Of a stretch of DNA of 64,000 nt, positions 52,185 to 58,833 are shown one piece after another. The notes under the pieces were generated by a model. That model was given only the letters and a program-made list of their open reading frames with translations, had not been told where the DNA came from and did not search any database. The translations under genes and the position numbers were made by a program. Each line of letters opens with the position of its first letter. The stretch's first letter is position 1. Origin of the DNA: Herbidospora galbida (GTDB lineage: Bacteria; Actinomycetota; Actinomycetes; Streptosporangiales; Streptosporangiaceae); the NCBI RefSeq assembly GCF_005233835.1, contig NZ_SZQA01000002.1:1-64000 (forward strand), read 5' to 3'.

Positions 52185-53282
52185 ATGCCGATGACCGTTC
52201 TGGACACCCGGGCGCTCAACCGCGCCACGCTCGCCCGGCAGCTGCTGCTCGACCGCGCCGACCTGCCGGCCCTCGACGCCGTCGCGCACCTGTGCGGGAT
52301 GCAGGCCCAGGAGCCGCAGGAGCCGTTCATCGGACTCTGGTCGCGGCTGCGCGGCTTCGACCCGGCGGAGCTCTCCGATCTGCTGGTGGGCCGGAAGGTC
52401 GTCCGGACCCATCTCATGCGCCGCACCGTCCACCTGGTCACGGCCGACGACGTCGTCGCCTGGCGGGCCCGGCACGACGCCATGCTGCGCCAGCGGGTGC
52501 TCGGGGTCTACCGGCGCGACCTCGCCGACGTCGACCTCGAAGAGCTCGCGGCGGCCGGGCGGGCACTGATGGCCGACGGCGAGCCGAGGTCGATGGCAGA
52601 GCTGGCGCGGACGATGGCCGAGCGGTGGCCGATGCGCGAAACCCGGCCGCTGGGCGAGATGCTGGTCTCCGCCCTCGTCCCGATGGCGCAGCTGCCGCCG
52701 CGCGGGGTGTGGCGGGCCAAGGCGGGGGTGCGCAACGTCCCGATCTCCCTCTGGCTGGGCCGCGAACTCGACCCGCCCGCGCCCAACGGGTCCGACCCGG
52801 TCGGCGAGACGCTGGTGCGGCGCTACCTGGCCGCGTACGGTCCCGCCGCCACCGCCGACCTGCGCGCCTGGTGCGGGCTGGCCGGTCTGCCGGCCGCCGT
52901 CGCCGCCGTGCGCGGGGAACTGGTCTCCTTCCGCGACGAGCGGGGCCGGGAACTGCTCGACCTCCCCGACGCGCCGCGCCCCGACCCCGGCACCCCCGCG
53001 CCGGTACGGTTCCTGCCCGCCTTCGACAACGCGCTCCTCGGCTACGACGACCGCACCCGGATCGTCGACGACGCCCATCGCGGCGTGTCGATCGCCGGCG
53101 TCCGGGTCGTTTTGGTCGACGGCCGGGTCTCCGCCACCTGGACGGTCAAGGACGACGCCGTGGCCGTCGCCCCGCTGCGCGACCTCTCCCGGGCCGAGCG
53201 GGACGCGGTGGCCGAACAGGGGGAGGAGCTCGCCTCCTTCCTCTCCGACGGCGGGAGCCGGAGCGTCCGGATCGCCACCTGA
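52185..53282 (+). CDS. YcaQ/AlkX-like winged-helix protein (HTH_42)
   Basis: A 365-residue protein of the winged-helix DNA-binding family that includes DNA glycosylases AlkX/YcaQ, which unhook interstrand crosslinks or act on bulky adducts. Indicators are the N-terminal LCGMQAQEPQEPFIGLWSR, where the Q-x-Q segment is catalytic in AlkX relatives (here QAQ near residue 39-41), THLMRRTVHLV near 72, and FLPAFDNALLGYDDR near 280. DNA repair or self-resistance to a genotoxic product is suggested by family knowledge only. Start ATG 52185 or 52191. Confidence 0.82.
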   Translation: MPMTVLDTRALNRATLARQLLLDRADLPALDAVAHLCGMQAQEPQEPFIGLWSRLRGFDPAELSDLLVGRKVVRTHLMRRTVHLVTADDVVAWRARHDAMLRQRVLGVYRRDLADVDLEELAAAGRALMADGEPRSMAELARTMAERWPMRETRPLGEMLVSALVPMAQLPPRGVWRAKAGVRNVPISLWLGRELDPPAPNGSDPVGETLVRRYLAAYGPAATADLRAWCGLAGLPAAVAAVRGELVSFRDERGRELLDLPDAPRPDPGTPAPVRFLPAFDNALLGYDDRTRIVDDAHRGVSIAGVRVVLVDGRVSATWTVKDDAVAVAPLRDLSRAERDAVAEQGEELASFLSDGGSRSVRIAT

Positions 53283-53303
53283 TCTGGGTCGTTACCATGG
53301 CGT

Positions 53304-54092
53304 ATGGCCAGCGAACCCGCCGCTGCGACGCGGCGTCGCCGCGAGCAGCTCAGCGATTTCCTGCGCACCCGCCGGGCCCGGCTCACCCCCGGTGACGTGG
53401 GCATGGCGGTGGCGGGCCGGCGCCGGACGCCGGGCCTGCGGCGCGAGGAGGTCGCCGTGCTGGCCGGGGTCGGGGTGTCCTGGTACACCTGGCTGGAGCA
53501 GGGCCGCGACATCAACGTCTCGGCCGAGGTGCTCGACGCCATCGGCTGCGCGCTGCGCCTGACCGAGCCCGAGCGCGCGCACGTCTACCTGCTGGCCGGC
53601 CTCAACCCGCCCCGGGCCGGGGCGGCCCGCGACGCCGAGGTCACCCCCGAACTGCGCCGCCTGCTCGACACCTGGACGCCGCCCGCGATGCTGCGCGACC
53701 GCTACTGGAACCTGGTCGCCACCAACGACGCCGCGCAGCGGATGTTCCGCTACGGCGACACCGACCACAACTGCCTGATCGCGTTCTTCACCAACGCCCG
53801 ATACCGGGCCATGCACGTGGAGTGGGAGTCGGTCGCGCCGGCCGTCGTGGCCGCCTACCGCGCCGACGCCGGGCACTTCCCCGGCGACCCGGAGTTCGCC
53901 CGCGTGGTCGCCGACCTGAGCGCGGTGAGCCGGGAGTTCGCCGAGCTCTGGGGCCGCCACGACGTGGGGCCGCCGGTCCAGGCGATCAAGGCGATCCGGC
54001 ATCCCGAGGCCGGCGACCTGTTCTTCGACATGACGACCCTGGTGGTGGCCGACCACCCGTCCTGGTACCTGGAGCTCTACAACCCCCGGTGA
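53304..54092 (+). CDS. XRE-type regulator with MmyB-like ligand domain
   Basis: A 262-residue regulator. The N-terminal XRE helix-turn-helix (about 15-85) includes TPGLRREEVAVLAGVGVSWYTWLEQGRD, the signature of this actinobacterial group. The C-terminal PAS-like domain (about 110-260, from the YWNLVATNDAA segment) binds small ligands such as fatty acids in MmyB. Typically these proteins regulate an adjacent SDR gene, and one lies 70 bases downstream. Confidence 0.92.
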   Translation: MASEPAAATRRRREQLSDFLRTRRARLTPGDVGMAVAGRRRTPGLRREEVAVLAGVGVSWYTWLEQGRDINVSAEVLDAIGCALRLTEPERAHVYLLAGLNPPRAGAARDAEVTPELRRLLDTWTPPAMLRDRYWNLVATNDAAQRMFRYGDTDHNCLIAFFTNARYRAMHVEWESVAPAVVAAYRADAGHFPGDPEFARVVADLSAVSREFAELWGRHDVGPPVQAIKAIRHPEAGDLFFDMTTLVVADHPSWYLELYNPR

Positions 54093-54162
54093 GGGTGGTG
54101 GTGCCAGACCCCGGATCACCACGCACTGTTGATCTTCCGCGCCCGTCGGCACGCTGGATCTC

Positions 54163-54936
54163 ATGACCCACACGTTCCACGGCAAGATCGCGCTCATCAC
54201 CGGCGGCACCAGCGGCATCGGCCTGGCGACGGCCGAGAGGCTGCTGGCCGGCGGCGCCCACGTGGTCGTCACCGGCCGCGACAAGACCCGGCTGGGCGCC
54301 GCGGTCGAGCACCTCGACGGCGGCGACCGCGTCCTGCCCGTGCCCGGCGACGCCGCGAGCCTGCCCGACCTCGACCGGCTGACGACCGCGATCGCGAGCC
54401 GGTTCGGCCGCCTCGACGTCGTCTTCGCCAACGCGGGCACCGCCGTGTTCCAGCCGCTCGGCGAGGTCACCGAGGCCGGCTTCGACCACGTCATGGCGAC
54501 CAACGTCAAAGGCGTCTTCTTCACGATCCAGAAGACCCTCCCCCTGCTGGCCGACGGCGGGTCGATCGTGGTGAACGCCTCCTGGGCGCTGCACCGGGGC
54601 CTGTCGGGCGCCGCCCTGTACGCCGCCTCGAAGGCCGCCGTCCACAACCTGACCCACACCCTCGCGGCCGAGCTGGGCCCGAGGGGCATCCGGGTCAACT
54701 CGGTGAGCCCCGGCTACATCGAGACCCCGATGTTCCACGAGCACATCTCCGCCGAAGCCGCGGCCGTGGCCTTGGCCTCGGTGGCCACCGGCCGGCTCGG
54801 CACCGCGGCCGACGTCGCCTACGCGGTCGCCTTCCTGGCCTCCGACGCCGCGTCGTACGTCACCGGGCAGGACCTGATCATCGACGGCGGCCTGGTCGCC
54901 GCCATCCCGGCGTCGGGCCGCCCGAACTCCCGGTAG
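54163..54936 (+). CDS. Short-chain dehydrogenase/reductase
   Basis: A 257-residue classical SDR. It has the cofactor motif TGGTSGIGLA near residue 13-22, the NAG segment FANAGTA near 89, catalytic Ser in NASWAL near 139, and YAASKAA (Tyr-x3-Lys) near 151. Arg after beta-2 (TGRDKTR) suggests NADPH. Probably controlled by the preceding XRE-type regulator. The last 118 bases overlap the antisense flavin reductase gene. Confidence 0.93.
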   Translation: MTHTFHGKIALITGGTSGIGLATAERLLAGGAHVVVTGRDKTRLGAAVEHLDGGDRVLPVPGDAASLPDLDRLTTAIASRFGRLDVVFANAGTAVFQPLGEVTEAGFDHVMATNVKGVFFTIQKTLPLLADGGSIVVNASWALHRGLSGAALYAASKAAVHNLTHTLAAELGPRGIRVNSVSPGYIETPMFHEHISAEAAAVALASVATGRLGTAADVAYAVAFLASDAASYVTGQDLIIDGGLVAAIPASGRPNSR

Positions 54937-55373
54937 CGGCCGGAGTGGAAGACGAGCGGCTCCCCTTCGGTCCGCCGGTAGTCCTCCACCGCCCCGACGA
55001 AGATGTGGTGGTCGCCGCCGTCGTGGACGTGTTCGGTCCGGCAGACGAAGGTGGCCAGCGTCCCGGCGAGGATCGGCAGGGGAGCGCCGAGCAGGTCCAC
55101 CCCGGCGAACTTGTCGGCCGAGGGGGTGGCGAACCGCCTCGACAGGTGGTCCTGGCCGGCGGCCAGGACGTTGACGGCGAACCGCCCGGCCCGCAGGAAG
55201 ACCGGCGCGCTGGGGGCCCGGTTCGACAGGCACCAGAGCACCAGCGGCGGATCGAGCGAGACCGAGGTGAAGGAGTTGACGGTCACCCCGGCCCGCTCGC
55301 CCTCGTCGGTCGCCGTCGTGATCACCGCCACCCCGGTCGCGAACTGGCCCAGGGCCTCACGGAGCGATCTCAT
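54819..55373 (-). CDS. styB: Flavin reductase, StyB-like component of a two-component monooxygenase
   Basis: A 184-residue flavin reductase domain protein (GQFATGVAVITT near residue 8, NSFTSVSLDPPLVLWCL near 34, then HHIFVGAVED near 131). It reduces FAD with NADH for the partner monooxygenase StyA encoded just upstream; the genes overlap as ATGA. The usual C-terminus would be near GRYREF. Here about 29 more residues of unusual composition run antisense into the SDR gene, as though the original stop was lost. Confidence 0.85.
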   Translation of the reverse strand: MRSLREALGQFATGVAVITTATDEGERAGVTVNSFTSVSLDPPLVLWCLSNRAPSAPVFLRAGRFAVNVLAAGQDHLSRRFATPSADKFAGVDLLGAPLPILAGTLATFVCRTEHVHDGGDHHIFVGAVEDYRRTEGEPLVFHSGRYREFGRPDAGMAATRPPSMIRSCPVTYDAASEARKATA

Positions 55374-56593
55374 GCGGCGACCCTCCTCAGGTAGGCCTCG
55401 GCCCGGTCGGCGTCCATGAACCACTCGGCGTAGTCGGAGGGGTCGTCGAAGCCGTTGACGAACCGGTGGGCGACCTCGGGGTGCTGCCCGGCCGCGCCCA
55501 GCAGCGCCAGGTGGTGGGGTTCGGCCGGCGCAAGCAGGGCGTTGGTCCAGCCGGTGACGTGCTGCGCCTGGGTCCAGAAGCGGTCGAAGGTCTCCTGCAT
55601 CCACTCGGCGTCGAACGGCTGCGACCCCCGTTCCACGATGGCCCGCAGGTAGACGGCGGCGCACTTGGCGGCGTTGTTGCTGCCCTGTCCGGTGATCGGG
55701 TCGTTGAGCACCACGACGTCGGCGACGCCGAGGATCGGCGCTCCGGAGGGCAGCACGGCGACGGGCCGGCGGACCGTGGGGGCGAAGCGGCCGGTCAGGG
55801 TCGCGTTGTCGTCGGTGAGCTCGATCGCGGCGCAGCGCTCGGCCTCCCACGGGAAGAAGGTCTCCAGGATCTGGCGGCCGCGCGCCAGGTGCTCGGCGGG
55901 GCCGCGCACGTCGCCCCAGCAGTCCATGGGACCGCCGGGCACGCCCTCGAAGACCATGATCTCGCAGGGGCCGGTGTGCGTGAGGGCGGGGAAGACGAAG
56001 TACTCGCCGACGCCCGGGAGCAGGTTGAAGCAGACCGCCGAGTGGTCGGGGCGGGGGGTCAGGCCGTTGACGTAGGTGACCGCGAGGGCGCGCTGCGGCG
56101 TGGTGTACGGCGAGCGGGCGGGGTCGCGCTCGAAGAGCGAGGCGATCTGTCCCTTCCCGGCGGCGACGAGGACCAGGTCGTAGCGGGCGGCGTAGGTCTC
56201 CAGGTCTTCGGGGGAGGCGTCGTGCAGGACGAGCTTCCCGCCGAGCCGCTCGAACTCGCCCAGCCAGGCGGGCATCTTCAGCCGCTGGTCGACCGAGCGG
56301 GCCGGGACGTCGAGCCGTCCGGCCCAGTCGAGTAACTTGCCGCCCTCCGGGCTCGGGACGGTGAGCGCGATGCCCTCGATGGGCGGGCACACGTCGGCCC
56401 ACCAGTCGAGGCCGAGTTCGCGCTCATGGGACAGCGCGGTGCCGAACATGCACTGGCCGGACATGACCCGGCCGTCGCGGATGTCCTCGGGGGTGCGGTT
56501 GGAGATCACGGTGACGTCGTAGCCCTGCTGGAGCAGGCCGACGGCCAGGTGGAGGCCGGCCTGACCGGCGCCGACGATGAGGATGTCCCGCAT
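55370..56593 (-). CDS. styA: FAD-dependent styrene/indole monooxygenase, StyA-like component
   Basis: A 407-residue monooxygenase that epoxidises styrene- or indole-like alkenes using reduced FAD. The dinucleotide motif is IVGAGQAGLHLA near residue 5-16. The family NRTPEDIRDGRVMSGQCMF region near 31-50 and the NDPITGQGSNNAAKCA near 295 bind the isoalloxazine. It is paired with the flavin reductase. The AraC-type gene upstream is a plausible activator. A complete styrene pathway (isomerase and dehydrogenase) is absent, so indole or another arylalkene may be the true substrate. Confidence 0.9.
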   Translation of the reverse strand: MRDILIVGAGQAGLHLAVGLLQQGYDVTVISNRTPEDIRDGRVMSGQCMFGTALSHERELGLDWWADVCPPIEGIALTVPSPEGGKLLDWAGRLDVPARSVDQRLKMPAWLGEFERLGGKLVLHDASPEDLETYAARYDLVLVAAGKGQIASLFERDPARSPYTTPQRALAVTYVNGLTPRPDHSAVCFNLLPGVGEYFVFPALTHTGPCEIMVFEGVPGGPMDCWGDVRGPAEHLARGRQILETFFPWEAERCAAIELTDDNATLTGRFAPTVRRPVAVLPSGAPILGVADVVVLNDPITGQGSNNAAKCAAVYLRAIVERGSQPFDAEWMQETFDRFWTQAQHVTGWTNALLAPAEPHHLALLGAAGQHPEVAHRFVNGFDDPSDYAEWFMDADRAEAYLRRVAA

Positions 56594-56611
56594 GGTGGTG
56601 TGTCCCTTCGG

Positions 56612-56644
56612 TGTCAGGAGTGGAGTTTCGATCGGCGCCTGACA
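56612..56644. promoter_or_regulatory. Inverted repeat upstream of the styA-like gene
   Basis: TGTCAGG (56612-56618) and CCTGACA (56638-56644), separated by 19 bases in the short gap between the AraC-type and monooxygenase genes, both on the minus strand. Could be an activator-binding site; AraC sites are more often direct repeats, so confidence is low. Confidence 0.35.
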
Positions 56645-56694
56645 AGAACGGTACGTTCGGCCCAACCACTCGGGCCATCCGCTGAGCGCGGATC

Positions 56695-57714
56695 TCATCC
56701 ACCTGACGCGGGCCCTCTCCGCAGCGTCTCCGACGGCGGCAGCCCGTACCGTTCGCGGTACTGGGCGGCGAACCGTCCCTGGTGCAGGAAGCCCCATCGG
56801 GCGGCCACCGTGGTCACCGTCGCCCGCGCGGGATCGGCGGCCTTGAGCTCCTCGTGCACGCGCGTCATCCGCACCCGCCGGAGGTAGGCCATCGGGGTCA
56901 GCCCGAGGTGCGCGCGGAACCCCTCCTGGAGGGAGCGTCCGCTGACCGCGACGGCCCCGGCGATGTCGGCGGTGGTCAGCGGGAGGTGCGCGTGCCCTTC
57001 GACGAACTCCATCGCCCGGCGCACCACCTTCGGCAGTGCGGCCTGCCTGGGCGCCGTCAGCCGCTCCTGGTAGTTGGACGGCTGCATGGTCAGCAACAGG
57101 CTGACCAGGGCGTTCTCCAGATGGGCGATGGCCAGCGGATGGCCGCCCAGGCCGTCGTCGCGCTCGCCCTCCCGGACGAGCAGGTCGGCCATGTCCCGCC
57201 ACGACCGGGTCCAGCCGGTCGTCAGGTCCATGCCGAGGTCGAAGACGAGGGGCTCGCCGACCGGCTCGCCGAGCATCTGCTCCAGCGACCGCTCGACGGA
57301 GGCCCGCTCGAACTTGATCACCAGCTGGGGGCAGCCGGCGGCCCAGCGCATGTCGAGGTGGCGGGTCGGCGAGGGCAGCGCGGCCAGCGACGTGGTCGAG
57401 ACGATCTCCTCGCTCCCGGCCCGGATCAGGCTCTGCCCGTCGAGCGGGATCATGACGAGGAAGAAGGTGCCGAGCTCGCCCGGCTCGATGTGGACGTCGC
57501 CCCCGTAGTCGAGGTAGCTGACGCGGACCGACCCCAGCTGGACGGAGTTGAACCGGGCCGACAGCAGGTTCGCATGCCCGGCAAGGTCCAGCCGGTGGGG
57601 GCAGAACACCTTGGCGACCTCGCCGCGGACTTCGTCGAGGTCGGAGCTGGCGAAGACGGCACGATTGCTGAGGAGCACACCAGATGATCGGTCCTCTCCG
57701 GCGTGTCGTTCCAT
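56695..57714 (-). CDS. AraC-family regulator
   Basis: A 339-residue regulator. The AraC_binding_2-type ligand domain covers about 10-200. The C-terminal double helix-turn-helix (about 230-330) includes LTTADIAGAVAVSGRSLQEGFRAHLG and the second helix set around WGFLHQGRFAAQYRERYG. It lies immediately upstream of the monooxygenase operon in the same orientation and probably activates it in response to an aromatic inducer. Confidence 0.9.
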   Translation of the reverse strand: MERHAGEDRSSGVLLSNRAVFASSDLDEVRGEVAKVFCPHRLDLAGHANLLSARFNSVQLGSVRVSYLDYGGDVHIEPGELGTFFLVMIPLDGQSLIRAGSEEIVSTTSLAALPSPTRHLDMRWAAGCPQLVIKFERASVERSLEQMLGEPVGEPLVFDLGMDLTTGWTRSWRDMADLLVREGERDDGLGGHPLAIAHLENALVSLLLTMQPSNYQERLTAPRQAALPKVVRRAMEFVEGHAHLPLTTADIAGAVAVSGRSLQEGFRAHLGLTPMAYLRRVRMTRVHEELKAADPARATVTTVAARWGFLHQGRFAAQYRERYGLPPSETLRRGPASGG

Positions 57715-57757
57715 GGAAAAAGACGCATTGTGGCCGGAGCGCTAGATGGGCGCGCGG

Positions 57758-58381
57758 TCACGACTCCGGCGGAGTGGTGAACTCGTCGGCCCACTGGAGC
57801 ACGCGGCGGGCGCCGGCCCGCTCCGCCGTCTCTCTGGCCTCGGCGATCAGGTCGGCCGCGTCGTCGGTCCGTCCTTCGTCGCGGGCCAGGTAGGCCAGTC
57901 CGACCAGGTTCGCCGCCACCCCGGGGAGGAAACCGAGTTCGCGCCGCAGCCGGGTCGACTCCTCCAGCAGCTCCCGGGCCTCCGGGGTGCCCTTGGAGGC
58001 GAAGGCCAGGTGCCGCAGCGTGTACGCCAGCGTCTCGCGGTCGCCCGCGTCGGTCGCCAGGTCGCGGGCGCGCTCGAAGAAGGGCCGGGCCACGTCGTCC
58101 TCGCCCGCCACGACCTGGTGGTAGATGCCGACCCAGAACAGCGCCTCGGCCTCGCCCCGCGTGTCGCCCAGGGAGTTGTAGAGGTCGACGGCCCGCTCGA
58201 ACGCGGTGACGTCGCCGTCGCCCTCGCCGGAGAGGTAGCGGGCGTGGGTGACCCGGCCCCGGGCGAGCATGAGGTCGGCCTCCAGGCTGTCGAGGGCCAG
58301 GTCGGCCATGTCGAGGGCGCCTTCGGTCCCGATGAAGACGGCCTGCTCGTACAGTGTCTTGGCGTTCTCGATACGTCCCAT
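57758..58381 (-). CDS. Tetratricopeptide-repeat protein
   Basis: A 207-residue all-helical protein with four to five TPR-like repeats (A-x-YEQAVFIG, AVDLYNSLGDTRGEAEALFWVG, FFERARDLATDAGDRETLAYTL, then RTDDAADLIAEARE). There is no signal peptide or other domain. It resembles the TPR tails of AfsR-type regulators, one of which is encoded 380 bases away. It may act as a protein-protein scaffold. Confidence 0.75.
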   Translation of the reverse strand: MGRIENAKTLYEQAVFIGTEGALDMADLALDSLEADLMLARGRVTHARYLSGEGDGDVTAFERAVDLYNSLGDTRGEAEALFWVGIYHQVVAGEDDVARPFFERARDLATDAGDRETLAYTLRHLAFASKGTPEARELLEESTRLRRELGFLPGVAANLVGLAYLARDEGRTDDAADLIAEARETAERAGARRVLQWADEFTTPPES

Positions 58382-58404
58382 TCGCCGACCCTACGCCCGG
58401 GAGC

Positions 58405-58833
58405 ATGAACCGCATGGGAATCACGTGCCTCTACCTCAACGTGCGGCCCGAGGAGATCGAACCCCTCCTCAAGCACCCCCAGCGGATCGACGAGCTCATG
58501 GAGGACGTCGAGCGCGGCCTGAACATCGACAAGGCGTGGGACGGGCTGGCCGCCCTCCTCAAGGACCTGCCGATCGACGTGGTCTTCGGCGGCACGCCGC
58601 TGGAGACCGGCCACGAGTTCGCCTACGGGCAGCCGCGCTACCTGTCTCCCGAGCAGGTCATGATCGCGGCCGAGTCGCTCCCCGGCGTGCTGCGCTACGA
58701 CGGCCCGGCGATGACCGGCGTCTACCCGGGCGTCGACGACGAGGAGTACTATCGCCGCCACTACGCCGGGCTCTGGGACTTCCTGTCCGCCTGCGCCAAG
58801 AACGGCGACGCCGTCGTGGTCACACTGCTGTGA
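58405..58833 (+). CDS. DUF1877 (YfbM-like) protein
   Basis: A 142-residue protein of the DUF1877 family. It starts MGITCLYLNV after an ATG with GGGAG close upstream, followed by IDKAWDGLAALL near 52, a GG-T-L segment and the C-terminal YYRRHYAGLWDFLSACAKNGDAVV. Function of the family is unknown; E. coli YfbM is the reference. Its last 73 bases overlap the antisense AfsR-type gene. Confidence 0.85.
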   Translation: MNRMGITCLYLNVRPEEIEPLLKHPQRIDELMEDVERGLNIDKAWDGLAALLKDLPIDVVFGGTPLETGHEFAYGQPRYLSPEQVMIAAESLPGVLRYDGPAMTGVYPGVDDEEYYRRHYAGLWDFLSACAKNGDAVVVTLL

